This document shows positions 40,977-50,943 of a stretch of 64,000 nt of DNA, one piece after another; within the stretch, counting starts at the first letter, position 1; each line of letters starts with the position of its first letter. Position numbers and translations under genes: made by a program. The stretch spans positions 1 to 64,000 of the forward strand of contig NZ_SMKL01000033.1 in the NCBI RefSeq assembly GCF_004348545.1, read 5' to 3'. The notes below the pieces were generated by a model. That model made no database searches. It saw only the letters and a list, made by a program, of their open reading frames with translations, and was not told where the DNA came from. Origin of the DNA: Jiangella ureilytica (lineage in GTDB: Bacteria; Actinomycetota; Actinomycetes; Jiangellales; Jiangellaceae).

Positions 40977-42500
40977 TCAGAAGAGGGCGTCCTGGGCGGG
41001 CTCGTGCGGGGCCGGAGCCGGCGCGGGGGTGAGCCGGGTGCCCCAGCGTGTGCCGTGCAGCGGCCGCCGCCGGTCGTCGACCAGCGGCTCGTCGTCGTCG
41101 CGGAGCCGGAACTGCCGCAGGTGTGGCTCGACCCGGGCGCGCAGCCAGTCGCGGTAGCGCTGGTCGGAGTAGGAGCCGCGGTGGTAGAGCCGCCGGTACA
41201 TGGGTAGCAGGTCAGGCCGGGTGGACTCGAGCCAGCCGAGGTACCACTCGCGGGCGCCGGGGCGCAGGTGCAGCGGGATGTGGCTGATGCCGGTGGCGCC
41301 GGCGTCGGCGACGGCCGCGACGAGCGCGGACAGGTGCTCCTCGGAGTCGGTGAGCCCGGGCAGGATGGGCGCCAGCAGGACGGTGCACGGCAGCCCGGCC
41401 GCCCGCACCGCGCGGATGAGATCGAGCCTGGCCTTGGGCGTCGGCGTGCCGGGCTCGACGGACTTGTGCAGCCCTTCGTCGAGCAGGGCGAGCGACACTC
41501 CGATGCCGACCTGGACGTGCTGGGCGGCGCGCTGCAGCAGCGGCAGGTCGCGGCGCAGCAGCGTGCCCTTGGTGAGGATGCTGAACGGCGTGCCGGACCC
41601 GGCCAGCGCCTCGATGATGCCGGGCATGAGCCGGTAGCGGCCCTCGGCGCGCTGGTAGGGATCGGTGTTGGTGCCCATGGCGACGTGCTCGCGGGCCCAG
41701 GTGCGCCGGCCGACCTCGCGCTGCAGCACCTCGGCGACGTTGACCTTGACGATGACCTGGCGGTCGAAGTCGTCGCCGGCGTCGAGGTCGAGATAGGTGT
41801 GGGTGTTGCGGGCGAAGCAGTTGTGGCTGACGACGCCGTGGGCGATGAAGTCGCCGGTGCCGGTGGTGAGGTCCAACATCGGCAGGTCGACGCCCATGGG
41901 CCGCACGTAGCTGACGGTCAGTGTGTCGTCGGGCCGCACCGCCGCGCCGACCACCCCACGGCGCAGCCCGACCAGCCGGTCGCGGGTGGTGAGGTGCGGC
42001 CGCGGCGGTTCGTCCTCGGCCGCCGCGGTGACGTGTTTCCAGCCATCGGGCGTGAGGAACCGGTGGTCGCCGCTGGCGACGATGGACTCGCCGCCGTCGA
42101 GCTCGACCCGGAAGGCCGGCTTCGTGGTGCGCCAGTGGTCGAGCACCTGGGTGCGCACCAGCCGCCGGCTGAGGCCCTGCTGACGGGTGCCGAGCACCTG
42201 GTCGCCCGGCCGGACCCGCGCCAGCGGGATGGTGGAGCCGTCGGCCATGGTGATGGGCGCGTAGCCGGACAGGCAGTACGTGCAGGCGTGGCTGCAGCCG
42301 CGGTACGGGTTCACCGTCCATCGGAACGGCACGTGGGAGGCTTCGGGCACCTTGTTCAGCGCCGACTTGGACGTCACCTCGTGGAAGGTGATGCCCTCGA
42401 ACTCGGGTGTGCGCACGCTGCGGACCAGCCCGGCGATGCGCTGCAACCCCGGCAGCGCTGCCCCGTCGGTGACGGCGAGTTCCTGACCTTCCCAGCGCAC
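40977..42500 (-). CDS. Rv2578c-family radical SAM protein interrupted by an intein
   Basis: A 507-residue precursor. The spliced protein of about 355 residues belongs to the radical SAM group related to spore photoproduct lyase and known from M. tuberculosis Rv2578c (shared LPGLQRI, ITFHEV, SALNKVP and LGTNTDPYQRAEGRY-type blocks). Its [4Fe-4S] motif CxxxCxxC uses C69, C73 and, after splicing, C228. The GTG at 42500 (VRWEGQ) matches the homologue's start. A LexA box 10 bp upstream links it to DNA damage. The reaction is unknown; a DNA-repair role is an inference from relatives and regulation. Confidence 0.93.
   Translation of the reverse strand: MRWEGQELAVTDGAALPGLQRIAGLVRSVRTPEFEGITFHEVTSKSALNKVPEASHVPFRWTVNPYRGCSHACTYCLSGYAPITMADGSTIPLARVRPGDQVLGTRQQGLSRRLVRTQVLDHWRTTKPAFRVELDGGESIVASGDHRFLTPDGWKHVTAAAEDEPPRPHLTTRDRLVGLRRGVVGAAVRPDDTLTVSYVRPMGVDLPMLDLTTGTGDFIAHGVVSHNCFARNTHTYLDLDAGDDFDRQVIVKVNVAEVLQREVGRRTWAREHVAMGTNTDPYQRAEGRYRLMPGIIEALAGSGTPFSILTKGTLLRRDLPLLQRAAQHVQVGIGVSLALLDEGLHKSVEPGTPTPKARLDLIRAVRAAGLPCTVLLAPILPGLTDSEEHLSALVAAVADAGATGISHIPLHLRPGAREWYLGWLESTRPDLLPMYRRLYHRGSYSDQRYRDWLRARVEPHLRQFRLRDDDEPLVDDRRRPLHGTRWGTRLTPAPAPAPHEPAQDALF
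41820..42275 (-). other. Mini-intein of about 152 residues inside the radical SAM protein
   Basis: The intein starts at Cys76 (CLSGYAPITMADGSTIPLA) and ends His226-Asn227, followed by the +1 Cys228. Block B is around VASGDHRFLT and block F/G around DFIAHGVVSHN. There is no room for a homing endonuclease, so mobility is lost. The insertion splits the iron-sulfur motif between CSHACTY and CFARNTHTY, so activity depends on splicing. An intein-containing form of this family is known. Confidence 0.92.
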
Positions 42501-42509
42501 GCATCCATT

Positions 42510-42523
42510 CGAACACACGTTCG
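42510..42523. promoter_or_regulatory. LexA (SOS) box of the radical SAM gene
   Basis: CGAAC-ACAC-GTTCG is a perfect match to the actinobacterial LexA consensus CGAAC(N4)GTTCG. It lies 10 bp upstream of the GTG start at 42500, where bound LexA would block transcription. It shares GTTCG with a larger inverted repeat (42519-42548). Confidence 0.8.
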
Positions 42524-42548
42524 GTCCCGAGGCAAGTCGGGACCGAAC
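42519..42548. repeat. Perfect 12-bp inverted repeat overlapping the LexA box
   Basis: GTTCGGTCCCGA (42519-42530) and TCGGGACCGAAC (42537-42548) are exact reverse complements with a 6-bp loop (GGCAAG). It can terminate the TIGR03083-like gene upstream. Because the left arm is part of the LexA box, the two functions overlap physically. Confidence 0.75.
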
Positions 42549-42596
42549 ATGGGTGCCCGGCCTCGTTCGGCACCAGGCTGCCGAGCGCGGGCGCAG

Positions 42597-43373
42597 TCAG
42601 TCGCTGACCCAGTCCATGTGGTCGATCCAGAGGTCGAACAGGGCCCGATCGCCCTGCACCTCCACGCCAGGAGTCTCGTCGAGCGGGCGGCGCCTGCTGG
42701 TCACGAGCAGCAGGTCGGCGGCCGGGCCGCGGACCGTGACGTCCGCATCCCCGTGCACGTGTTCCAGGGCGACCCGGTCAGGTTCCCGGCGTGCCAGCCA
42801 CTCTCCGGGGGCGTCGGTCGCGTGGAAGTGCAGGGTCTGGCCGTCGCCGCGCATCCCGTCGGCGAAGTTCGGCCGGTTCTCCCAGTAGCCGAGGGAGGTC
42901 ATGTTGCGCAGCCAGTCGTCGACGGCGCCGACGGCATGCTCCGGCGCCAGCTCGTACCGCATGCCGAGCGCCGCCGCCGCGTCCGCACGATGCACACACG
43001 CCTCGCCGAACAGCCGGCGGGACCAGAACGGCACGCCCGCAGCGCCGCCGGACGGGTCCCACACCGGCGTGTCTTCGGCGACGGACTCGAACGCCTGCTT
43101 GGCCTCTGCCGCCCCGTCGTTCAGCCAAGCCCGCCACACGGTCGAATCGGCCGGACCCGGGACGTAGCGGGCGAAGGCACTGCTCGGCTCGGCCATCCGC
43201 TCGCCCACGAGCATCGTCACCATGCGTTGTACCGCGCCGACATGGTCGACGAGGTCGGCCAGCGTCCACTTCGGGCACGTCGGCACCGGGGCCGACGCGT
43301 CCCTGCCATGCACCCAGTCGGCCAACGTGCTCGTCTGTGCGACGACGACGTTCAGATAGGTGGACGTGTCCAC
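42597..43373 (-). CDS. Maleylpyruvate isomerase/DinB-like family protein (TIGR03083 type)
   Basis: A 258-residue protein with the four-helix DinB-type N-terminal domain (PKWTLADLVDHVGAVQRM holds one His of the expected metal triad). A middle region has FGEACVHRADAAAALG (further His), and the C-terminal domain (VTVRGPAADLLL) is seen in mycothiol-dependent isomerases. Such proteins usually use mycothiol, the actinobacterial thiol. The substrate is unknown. The GTG at 43373 follows GGAGGTG. It is the only gene between hisS and the radical SAM gene; the 180 bp before hisS show small palindromes (GAAGCTGCTTC at 43446) only. Confidence 0.8.
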   Translation of the reverse strand: MDTSTYLNVVVAQTSTLADWVHGRDASAPVPTCPKWTLADLVDHVGAVQRMVTMLVGERMAEPSSAFARYVPGPADSTVWRAWLNDGAAEAKQAFESVAEDTPVWDPSGGAAGVPFWSRRLFGEACVHRADAAAALGMRYELAPEHAVGAVDDWLRNMTSLGYWENRPNFADGMRGDGQTLHFHATDAPGEWLARREPDRVALEHVHGDADVTVRGPAADLLLVTSRRRPLDETPGVEVQGDRALFDLWIDHMDWVSD

Positions 43374-43553
43374 GCTGCACCTCCGAAGTGCTTCACCATC
43401 GGATTCCCCAGGCGTGACCGACTGCGGATGAGCCGAGCGAATCACGAAGCTGCTTCAGATCCGCTTCATGCCGCTCCGCACCGATCCAACGGCGGGTGCA
43501 GCCTGGGTCGGCCGGCCGGCGCAGCCGTGGAGGACGCGCGCGGAGCGAGGGTC

Positions 43554-44813
43554 CTAGACGAGCCGCTTGAGGTGCGTGACCAGCTCGTTCACCGAGACGG
43601 CCTGCTGCTCTCCCGTCGCCAGGTCCTTCACCTGGGCCACGCCCTCGGCGAGGTCGCGCTCGCCGACGACGACGGCGTACTTGGCGCCGCTGCGGTCGGC
43701 AGCCTTCATGGCGCCCTTGAGCCCGCGGCCGCCGGTGGCGACGTCGGCCGCCACGCCCTCGCGCCGCAACGTCGTCACCAGGCCGAACGCCCAGGCCGCC
43801 GCCTCGTCGCCGAGGGGGACGGCGAACACCTGCACGCCCGTGGTGCCCGGTAGCGCCAGCCCTTCGGCCTCCAGGGCGAGCAGTGTGCGGTCGGCGCCGA
43901 GCGCCCAGCCGACGCCGGGCAGAGCGGGCCCGCCGATCAGCTCCGACAGGCCGTCGTAGCGGCCGCCGCCACCCACCGCGGACTGCGAGCCGAGGCCGTC
44001 GTGCACGAACTCGAACAGCGTGCGCGTGTAGTAGTCGAGCCCGCGGACCAGCCGGGGGTCGTCCTCGAACGCCACGCCCGCCGCCGTCAGCAGCGACCGG
44101 ACGGTCTCGTGGTGGGCGCGGTCGGACGGCGACAGGAAGTCGGTGATGAGCGGCGCCTCGGCCAGTGCCTTCTGGATCTCGGGCCGCTTGTCGTCGAGCA
44201 CCCGCAGCGGGTTGAGCTCGACCCGCCGCTTCGTCTCCTCGTCGAGGTCGAGGCCGCGCAGGTAGTCCTGTAGCGCCGCGCGGTACGCCGGGCGCGACTC
44301 GTGCGAGCCCAGCGAGTTCAGCAGCACCCGCACGCCCGTCAGTCCGAGCAAGCGGTAGGCGTCGACGGCCAGCACGACGAGCTCGGCGTCGCTCGCGGGG
44401 TCCTCGGTGCCCAGGATCTCGGCGCCGACCTGCGAGAAGTGCCGGTAGCGGCCCTTCTGCGGGCGCTCGTAGCGGTAGTACGAGCCGGAGTACCAGAGCT
44501 TCACCGGCAGCGCGCCGCGGTGCAGGTTGTTCTCGAGGACGGCGCGCAGCACCGGCGCCGTGCCTTCGGGCCGCAGCGTGACGTCGTCGCCGCCGCGGGT
44601 GGTGAAGGAGTACATCTCCTTGGTGACGATGTCGGTCGACTCGCCGACGCCGCGCGCGAACAGCGCCGTCTCCTCGAAGCTGGGCGTCTCGATGTAGCCG
44701 TAGCCGGCCGAGCGCAGCGGCGCGGCCATGGCCTCGCGGACGGCGAGCATGGCCTCGCCGCGCGGCGGCACGAGGTCGAAGGTGCCCTTCGGGGCCCGGA
44801 ATTCAGCGTTCAC
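43554..44813 (-). CDS. hisS: Histidine--tRNA ligase
   Basis: A 419-residue class II synthetase. It has the N-terminal [11 protein letters not shown] start, motif 1 around the dimer helix, motif 2 [16 protein letters not shown], the HisA-type block [13 protein letters not shown] and the C-terminal anticodon domain. All match bacterial HisS at normal length. The gene lies 4 bp downstream of the metallo-beta-lactamase-fold gene, the usual actinobacterial order. Confidence 0.97.
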   Translation of the reverse strand: MNAEFRAPKGTFDLVPPRGEAMLAVREAMAAPLRSAGYGYIETPSFEETALFARGVGESTDIVTKEMYSFTTRGGDDVTLRPEGTAPVLRAVLENNLHRGALPVKLWYSGSYYRYERPQKGRYRHFSQVGAEILGTEDPASDAELVVLAVDAYRLLGLTGVRVLLNSLGSHESRPAYRAALQDYLRGLDLDEETKRRVELNPLRVLDDKRPEIQKALAEAPLITDFLSPSDRAHHETVRSLLTAAGVAFEDDPRLVRGLDYYTRTLFEFVHDGLGSQSAVGGGGRYDGLSELIGGPALPGVGWALGADRTLLALEAEGLALPGTTGVQVFAVPLGDEAAAWAFGLVTTLRREGVAADVATGGRGLKGAMKAADRSGAKYAVVVGERDLAEGVAQVKDLATGEQQAVSVNELVTHLKRLV

Positions 44814-44817
44814 GTGT

Positions 44818-45483
44818 CTACAGTCCTCGCAGGTACGGGTTGGATGCGCGTTCCCGGTCGAGGGTCGACGCCGGACCGTGGCCGGGCCGGACGGCGGTGG
44901 GTCCGGGCAGTCCGTCCCCCGATGCCAGGCGGGTCAGCGTGGCGCGCATGAGCGCGTCGTCGCCGCCGGGCAGGTCGGTGCGGCCGACGGTGCCCGCGAA
45001 CAGGACGTCGCCGGTGAAGACGACGCCGTCGGCGGGCAGGTGGTACAGCGTCGACCCCTCGGTATGGCCCGGGGCGTGGAGGGCGCGCAGCACGACACCG
45101 GTGAGGTCCAGCTCGGTCTCGGCGCCCTCGAACGGGCGGACGTCGGGCGGCGGCGTCCAGCCCTCGACGAACTGCGCGAACTGCTGCGCCAGCTGCGGAC
45201 CGAGCGAGCCGAGCGGGTCGGACAGCCGGTACGCGTCGTCCTGGTGCAGGTGGACGGGCAGCTCACGACGACGGCAGAGCTCGCTCAGCGCGTAGGTGTG
45301 GTCGAGGTGCCCATGGGTGACGAGGACGGCGGCCGGCTCGAGCGAGTGCTCGGCGAACGTCTTCTCGAGCTGCTCCTCGACTCCGATGCCCGGATCGATC
45401 ACGACGCACTCGCGGCCGCCGTCGGGCGCCACGACGTAGCAGTTGGTGCCCAGCACGGGGGCGACGAGGGTGAGCACGAGCAC
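44818..45483 (-). CDS. Metallo-beta-lactamase-fold hydrolase (glyoxalase II-like)
   Basis: A 221-residue hydrolase. The zinc motif is [11 protein letters not shown], with further ligands in [29 protein letters not shown] and the late His in [10 protein letters not shown]. It is the gene that commonly precedes hisS in Actinomycetota and may hydrolyse thioesters such as mycothiol conjugates, which is an inference. It is divergent from the cyclophilin gene at 45632. A TAGACT -10-like box lies in the 148-bp gap, on the rightward strand. Confidence 0.93.
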   Translation of the reverse strand: MLVLTLVAPVLGTNCYVVAPDGGRECVVIDPGIGVEEQLEKTFAEHSLEPAAVLVTHGHLDHTYALSELCRRRELPVHLHQDDAYRLSDPLGSLGPQLAQQFAQFVEGWTPPPDVRPFEGAETELDLTGVVLRALHAPGHTEGSTLYHLPADGVVFTGDVLFAGTVGRTDLPGGDDALMRATLTRLASGDGLPGPTAVRPGHGPASTLDRERASNPYLRGL

Positions 45484-45631
45484 CCACGAAGGTTACCGGC
45501 GGCCCACTCATCGCCGCGAACTCGTTATCTGATTCCCGCCGTGTACTGCCTAGACTGTCCCCGCGTACCACACGTGGAAGGGGGGTCCCGGAGGCCTCCC
45601 GAGCGATCTCGAACGAGCGGGAGGATGGCCG

Positions 45632-46444
45632 GTGGCCCAGAGCGCCAAGCAACGTCGGCGTGAGCTCGCGCGCCAGCGCTACGAGCGTCAGCAGGCCCGG
45701 CGGGCCGAGGAAGGCCAGAAGCGGCGGAAGATCGGCATCGTCGTCGGTGCCGTCATCGCCGTGGTCGCCTTGGTCATGGGCACGTTACTCGTCTCAGGCG
45801 CACTCGGCGGCGACGACGAGGCACCGGTCGCGTCCGGGTCGGACGAGTCGCCCTCGCCCTCGGCCTCGGCCGACGCGGCCGCGGGCACCTGCGACTACCG
45901 CGCCGCCGGCGAGTCCGCCGTCCCGAACCTCGGCACGCCGCCGGCCATCGACCCGGCCGCGCTCACCACGCCGCTGCCCACCACGGCCACCCTGACCATC
46001 AACGGTGCGCCGGTCACCGTCACGCTCGACCCCGGCGCGCCGTGCACCGTCAACTCGCTGGCCTTCCTCGCCGCCGCCGGGTACTACGACGGCACCGCCT
46101 GCCACCGCCTCACCACGTCCGACAGCCTCAAGGTCCTGCAGTGCGGTGACCCGACCGGCAGCGGCTCCGGCGGCCCCGGCTACGAGTACGACAACGAGAA
46201 CACCGACGGCGCCACGTACCCGGCCGGAACCGTCGCCATGGCCAACGCCGGCGCGAACACCAACGGCAGCCAGTTCTTCCTGGTGTACGGCGACTCCCAG
46301 CTACCACCCGACTACACCGTCTTCGGACAGATCACCACTGGTCTGGACGTGATCACTGGTATCGCGGACGGCGGCACCGACAATGGATCGGAGGATGGCG
46401 CGCCCATCCAGCCGGTCACCCTCGACTCCGTCACCACCGCCTGA
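45632..46444 (+). CDS. Membrane-anchored cyclophilin-type peptidyl-prolyl isomerase
   Basis: A 270-residue protein. The charged N-terminus (QSAKQRRRELARQRYERQQA) is followed by a transmembrane helix (IGIVVGAVIAVVALVMGTLL, about 34-53), a Ser/Pro/Ala linker and a cyclophilin domain. The domain shows HRLTTSDSLKVLQCGD (in place of the usual FHRVI...QGGD), PGYEYDNEN and NGSQFFLVYGD. The catalytic Arg of the classical motif is kept in HRL. It probably acts on secreted or cell-wall proteins outside the membrane. The GTG at 45632 has a GGGAGGA site. Confidence 0.92.
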   Translation: MAQSAKQRRRELARQRYERQQARRAEEGQKRRKIGIVVGAVIAVVALVMGTLLVSGALGGDDEAPVASGSDESPSPSASADAAAGTCDYRAAGESAVPNLGTPPAIDPAALTTPLPTTATLTINGAPVTVTLDPGAPCTVNSLAFLAAAGYYDGTACHRLTTSDSLKVLQCGDPTGSGSGGPGYEYDNENTDGATYPAGTVAMANAGANTNGSQFFLVYGDSQLPPDYTVFGQITTGLDVITGIADGGTDNGSEDGAPIQPVTLDSVTTA

Positions 46445-46460
46445 CCCGGATGAGGACACC

Positions 46461-48443
46461 GTGACCAACACGACTGGTAGCCCCGAGCCCACCGAAGCGG
46501 CCCTGCCCGCCGCCGAGGTCGAGCCCACCGAGGCCCCCGAGTCCCCCGACGCCGCCGCCGAGGCGGCGCCGACGCCCGAAGCCGCCGAGGCGCCCGAGCC
46601 CGCGGCCGCCACCCCGGAGCCCGATCCGGCGCCGGAGGTCGAACCGGAGCCCGCGGCCACCACGCCTGAGGCCGTGACGCCGGAGTCCGAGCCAGCTACG
46701 CCCGAGCTGGAACCCGAGGCCGAGGCCGCCAAACCCGAGTCGGACGCCTCCGAGCCCGAGCCGGCTACGCCCGAGCCGGAGCCCGCGGCCGCCGAACCCG
46801 AGTCGGACGCCTCCGAGCCCGAGCCGGCTACGCCCGAGCCGGAGCCCGCGGCCGCCGAACCCGAGTCGGACGCCTCCGAGCCCGAGCCGGAACCCGAGGC
46901 CGAGGCCGCCGAACCCGAGCCGGCCTCCTCCGAGCCCGAGCCGGCTACGCCCGAGCCGGAGCCCGCGGCCGCCGAAGCCGAGCCGGACGCCGCCGAACCC
47001 GAGCCGGTCGCCTCCGAGCCCGAGCCGGAACCCGAGGCCGTCACGCCCGAGCCCACGCCCACGCCTTCGCCGGTGGCCGTGCCGACCCCGGCCGACCTCG
47101 CGCTCGCGCCCGCGGCGGCGACGCCTGCCGAGCGGGCACCGGCGACGCCGGCCGCACCGGCTCCCGGCCCGACTCCGCCCGGGGACATCCCGCCCGCCAC
47201 CGACACGCCCACCGTCGCGTCCAACGAGTGGGGCCGGGTCGACGAGCGCGGTGAGGTGTTCGTGCGCACCGCCGAAGGCGAGCGGCACATCGGCTCGTGG
47301 CAGGTCGGCAAGCCCGAAGAGGCGCTGGCCTTCTTCGTCCGCAAGTACGACGACCTCGCCGTGCAGGTCGACCTGCTCGAGACGCGGCTCGAGTCCGGCG
47401 CCGCCGCGCCCGACGAGACCGCCCAGGGCGTCGGCAAGGTGCGGGCGCAGCTGACCGATGCGCACGCGATCGGCGACCTCGCGTTGCTGTCCGGCCGGCT
47501 CGACGCGCTCGACGCCCGCATCGCCGAGCGGCGGGCCGAGCGCCGCGCCGCCCGCGCCAAGGCGCAAGAGGAGGCGCGCGGGCGCAAGGAGCAGATCGCG
47601 CAGCAGGCCGAGAGCATCGCCGAGGGCAACGACTGGCGCAACGGCGCCGACACGCTGCGGGCACTGCTCGAGGAGTGGAAGTCGCTGCCGCGGCTCGACC
47701 GCTCCACCGACGACGAGCTGTGGCGCCGCTTCTCGTCGGCCCGCACGCACTACACCCGCCGGCGCAAGGCGCACTTCTCCGAGCTGGCCGAGCGCCGCGA
47801 CGAGGCGCGCGTCATCAAGGAGCGCATCCTCGCCGAGGCCGAAGAGATCAGCGGCTCGACCGACTGGGGCCCGACGTCGCGGCGCTACCGCGAGCTGATG
47901 GCGCAGTGGAAGGCCGCAGGCCCGGCGCCGCGCGGCGTCGAGGACAGCCTGTGGAAGAGGTTCCGCGCCGCGCAGGACACCTTCTTCGGCGCCCGCACCG
48001 CGCACCAGTCGCAGCGCGACGACGAGCAGCAGGCCAACCTGACGGTCAAGGAGGCCATCCTCGCCGACGCCGAGGCGCTGCTGCCGGTCACCGACTGGAA
48101 GACCGCCCGCCAGCAACTGCGGGTGCTGCAGGATCGCTGGGAAGAGGCCGGCCACGTCCCCCGCGACTCCATGCGTTCGATCGAGGGCCGCATGCGCCGG
48201 GTCGAGGACGCCATCCGCGAGGCCGAGCAGAACGAGTGGCAGCGGTCCAACCCCGAGGCCCGGGCCCGCGCCCAGGCGACGGTGACCCAGCTCGAGGCAT
48301 CCATCGCCGACCTGGAGTCGAAGGCGGCGAAGGCCCGCGAGGCCGGCAACGACCGCAAGCTCCGCGAGGCCGAAGAGGCCATAGCGGCCCGCCGGTCCTG
48401 GCTCGAGCAGGCGCAGCAGGCGCTGGAGGAGTTCACCGGCTGA
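46461..48443 (+). CDS. DUF349-domain protein with long Pro/Glu-rich N-terminus
   Basis: A 660-residue protein. Residues 1-255 or so are a low-complexity Pro/Glu/Ala tract. The rest carries DUF349 repeats of about 75 residues with the pattern 'W....R....L...WK' (DWRNGADTLRALLEEWKSLP, then DWGPTSRRYRELMAQWKAAG and DWKTARQQLRVLQDRWEEAG) and long coiled coils. The function is unknown; the gene always neighbours rel/PPIase in actinomycetes. The disordered acidic head is far longer than usual and is made of direct 63-bp repeats. The GTG at 46461 is chosen because it follows GGATGAGGA; an earlier in-frame ATG would overlap the cyclophilin gene. Confidence 0.85.
   Translation: MTNTTGSPEPTEAALPAAEVEPTEAPESPDAAAEAAPTPEAAEAPEPAAATPEPDPAPEVEPEPAATTPEAVTPESEPATPELEPEAEAAKPESDASEPEPATPEPEPAAAEPESDASEPEPATPEPEPAAAEPESDASEPEPEPEAEAAEPEPASSEPEPATPEPEPAAAEAEPDAAEPEPVASEPEPEPEAVTPEPTPTPSPVAVPTPADLALAPAAATPAERAPATPAAPAPGPTPPGDIPPATDTPTVASNEWGRVDERGEVFVRTAEGERHIGSWQVGKPEEALAFFVRKYDDLAVQVDLLETRLESGAAAPDETAQGVGKVRAQLTDAHAIGDLALLSGRLDALDARIAERRAERRAARAKAQEEARGRKEQIAQQAESIAEGNDWRNGADTLRALLEEWKSLPRLDRSTDDELWRRFSSARTHYTRRRKAHFSELAERRDEARVIKERILAEAEEISGSTDWGPTSRRYRELMAQWKAAGPAPRGVEDSLWKRFRAAQDTFFGARTAHQSQRDDEQQANLTVKEAILADAEALLPVTDWKTARQQLRVLQDRWEEAGHVPRDSMRSIEGRMRRVEDAIREAEQNEWQRSNPEARARAQATVTQLEASIADLESKAAKAREAGNDRKLREAEEAIAARRSWLEQAQQALEEFTG
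46737..46890 (+). repeat. Tandem 63-bp repeats in the DUF349 gene
   Basis: Copies start at 46737, 46800 and 46863. The first two are nearly identical over 63 bp. The third matches for about 28 bp and then diverges; a related partial copy begins near 46926. Each unit encodes a Ser/Asp/Glu/Pro/Ala block of 21 residues. The repeat length is a multiple of three, so slippage changes protein length without breaking the frame. Confidence 0.85.
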
Positions 48444-48506
48444 CCCACAGTCGACGACGGCGCCGGCCCGCGGGTTCCGCAGGACTGATGCCGTCGCCGA
48501 TGCTGG

Positions 48507-50810
48507 TCAGTGCAGGGTCGGCGCCGGGATGCCGCTGGTGAGCCGGTAGGCGTCGAAGACGCCCTCGACGCCGCGGACCGCCTTCAGCACGTGGCCGAGG
48601 TGCTTGGGGTCGGCCATCTCGAAGGTGAACCGGCTGGTGGCGATGCGGTCGGTGTTGGTCGACACCGTCGCCGACAGGATGTTCACGTGCTGGTCCGACA
48701 GCACCCGGGTGACGTCGGAGAGCAGCCGGGCGCGGTCGAGCGCCTCGACCTGGATGGCCACGAGGAACATGCTGTTGGCCGTGGGCGCCCACTCGACCTC
48801 GACCATGCGGCCGTGCTGGCGGCGCAGGGAGTCGACGTTGACGCAGTCCTCGCGGTGCACCGACACACCGGAGCCGCGGGTGACGAAGCCGACGATGGTG
48901 TCGCCCGGCACCGGCGTGCAGCAGCGGGCCAGCTTGACCCACACGTCGGAGACGCCCTTGACGACGACGCCGGGGTCGCCGCCCGTGCGCCGGCGCGGGC
49001 GGTCCGGCGTGGCCGCCTCGGCGACGTCCTCGGTGGTGCCCTCTTCGCCGCCGAGGATCTGCACCAGCTTCTGCACGATGCTCTGTGCCGAGACGTTGCC
49101 CTCGCCGACCGCCGCGTACAGCGCGGAGATGTCGGGGTAGCGCAGCTCGTCGGCGACGGCCTTGAGCGACTCCTGGCTCATCATGCGCTGCAGTGGGAGG
49201 TCCTGCTTGCGCATGGCCCGCGCAATGGCGTCCTTGCCGTGCTCGATGGCCTCTTCGCGGCGCTCCTTGGAGAACCACTGCTTGATCTTGTTGCGGGCGC
49301 GGGCGCTGGTGACGAACGTCAGCCAGTCGCGGCTGGGCCCGGCGCCGGCCGCCTTGGAGGTGAACACCTCGACGACGTCGCCGTTGTCGAGGCTGGACTC
49401 CAGCGGCACCAGCCGGCCGTTGACCCGCGCGCCGATGGTGCGGTGGCCGATGTCGGTGTGGACGGCGTAGGCGAAGTCGACCGGGGTGGCCGCGGCCGGC
49501 AGCGCGACGACGTCGCCCTTGGGCGTGAAGACGAAGACCTCGTTGGACTCCATCTCGAAGCGCAGCGACTCGAGGAACTCTCCCGGGTCCTCGGTCTCCT
49601 TCTGCCAGTCCAGCAACTGGCGCAGCCAGGCCATGTCGTTGCCGGCGTTGTCGCCGTTGCCGATGTGCTTGTCGGTCTCGCGGCCGGCGTTGGAGTCTTC
49701 CTTGTACTTCCAGTGCGCCGCGATGCCGTACTCGGCGCGGCGGTGCATGGCGTGGGTGCGGATCTGCAGCTCGACCGGCTTGCCGCCCGGCCCGATGACC
49801 GTCGTGTGCAGCGACTGGTACATGTTGAACTTCGGCATGGCGATGAAGTCCTTGAACCGGCCGGGAACCGGGTTCCAGCGCGCGTGCACGATGCCCAGGA
49901 CGGCGTAGCAGTCGCGGACCGACTCGACCAGCACACGGATGCCGACGAGGTCGTAGATGTCGGCGAAGTCGCGGCCGCGGACGATCATCTTCTGGTAGAT
50001 CGAGTAGTAGTGCTTGGGCCGCCCGTAAACGTTCGCCTTGATCTTCGACACCCGCAGGTCGCCCTGCACCTGGTCGATGACCGAGGCCAGGTAGTCGTCG
50101 CGCGACGGCGCCCGCTCGGCCACCAGCCGCACGATCTCGTCGTAGACCTTGGGGTGAAGGGTGGCGAACGAGAGGTCCTCGAGCTCCCACTTGATGGTGT
50201 TCATGCCCAGCCGGTGCGCCAGCGGGGCGTAGATCTCGAGCGTCTCGTGCGCCTTGCGTCGGGCGGATTCTTTTGGAACATAACGCCACGTACGCGCATT
50301 GTGCAGCCGGTCGGCGAGCTTGATCACCAGCACCCGGATGTCCTTGGCCATGGCGATGACCATCTTGCGGACCGTCTCGGCCTGGGCCGCCTGCCCGTAC
50401 TTGACCTTGTCGAGCTTGGTGACGCCGTCGACCAGCATGGCGATCTCTTCGCCGAAGTCGGTGCGCAGCTGCTCGAGGGCGTAGTCGGTGTCCTCGACGG
50501 TGTCGTGCAGCAGCGCCGCCGCCAGTGTGGGCGGCGTCATGCCCAGCTCGGCGAGGATGGTGGTGACGGCGAGCGGGTGCGTGATGTACGGGTCGCCGCT
50601 CTTGCGCTTCTGCCCGCTGTGGGCGCGCGCGGCGGTGCGGTAGGCCCGCTCGATGATCTCGAGGTCGGCCTTCGGGTGGTTGGCCCGGATGATCCGGAAC
50701 AGCGGTTCCAGGGCTGGATCGGACTGCTGGCGTTGCGCGGTCAGGCGGGCGAGCCTCGCCCGCACCCTGACCGGGGTCAGCGCGCCGCTGGGAACACTCT
50801 GCTCGGCCAC
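48507..50810 (-). CDS. relA: Bifunctional (p)ppGpp synthetase/hydrolase
   Basis: A 767-residue Rel enzyme that makes and degrades the alarmone. In order: HD hydrolase domain ([10 protein letters not shown]), synthetase domain ([18 protein letters not shown] and [20 protein letters not shown]), TGS domain ([12 protein letters not shown]), zinc-finger/helical region ([17 protein letters not shown]) and C-terminal ACT domain. Both catalytic domains have their key residues, so it is dual-function. The GTG at 50810 gives a short N-terminus behind a GAGGGGG stretch. In related genomes apt precedes rel directly; here two small genes are inserted between them. Confidence 0.96.
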   Translation of the reverse strand: MAEQSVPSGALTPVRVRARLARLTAQRQQSDPALEPLFRIIRANHPKADLEIIERAYRTAARAHSGQKRKSGDPYITHPLAVTTILAELGMTPPTLAAALLHDTVEDTDYALEQLRTDFGEEIAMLVDGVTKLDKVKYGQAAQAETVRKMVIAMAKDIRVLVIKLADRLHNARTWRYVPKESARRKAHETLEIYAPLAHRLGMNTIKWELEDLSFATLHPKVYDEIVRLVAERAPSRDDYLASVIDQVQGDLRVSKIKANVYGRPKHYYSIYQKMIVRGRDFADIYDLVGIRVLVESVRDCYAVLGIVHARWNPVPGRFKDFIAMPKFNMYQSLHTTVIGPGGKPVELQIRTHAMHRRAEYGIAAHWKYKEDSNAGRETDKHIGNGDNAGNDMAWLRQLLDWQKETEDPGEFLESLRFEMESNEVFVFTPKGDVVALPAAATPVDFAYAVHTDIGHRTIGARVNGRLVPLESSLDNGDVVEVFTSKAAGAGPSRDWLTFVTSARARNKIKQWFSKERREEAIEHGKDAIARAMRKQDLPLQRMMSQESLKAVADELRYPDISALYAAVGEGNVSAQSIVQKLVQILGGEEGTTEDVAEAATPDRPRRRTGGDPGVVVKGVSDVWVKLARCCTPVPGDTIVGFVTRGSGVSVHREDCVNVDSLRRQHGRMVEVEWAPTANSMFLVAIQVEALDRARLLSDVTRVLSDQHVNILSATVSTNTDRIATSRFTFEMADPKHLGHVLKAVRGVEGVFDAYRLTSGIPAPTLH

Positions 50811-50943
50811 AGGCCCCCTCTCGTCCCGTGTGAAGGAGATAACACAGCTTAGACGGGCCGTGTTCCCCACGGGTAACGCACCGGCCCGCGACCCATGATC
50901 ATCAACCGTGTGCGCTGCCATAACGGCACAAAAGGACGATGAC

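Noticed and set aside
46737-46890. CRISPR-like direct repeats
   Set aside because: The units are contiguous, in frame and encode Pro/Glu blocks; there are no spacers or cas genes.
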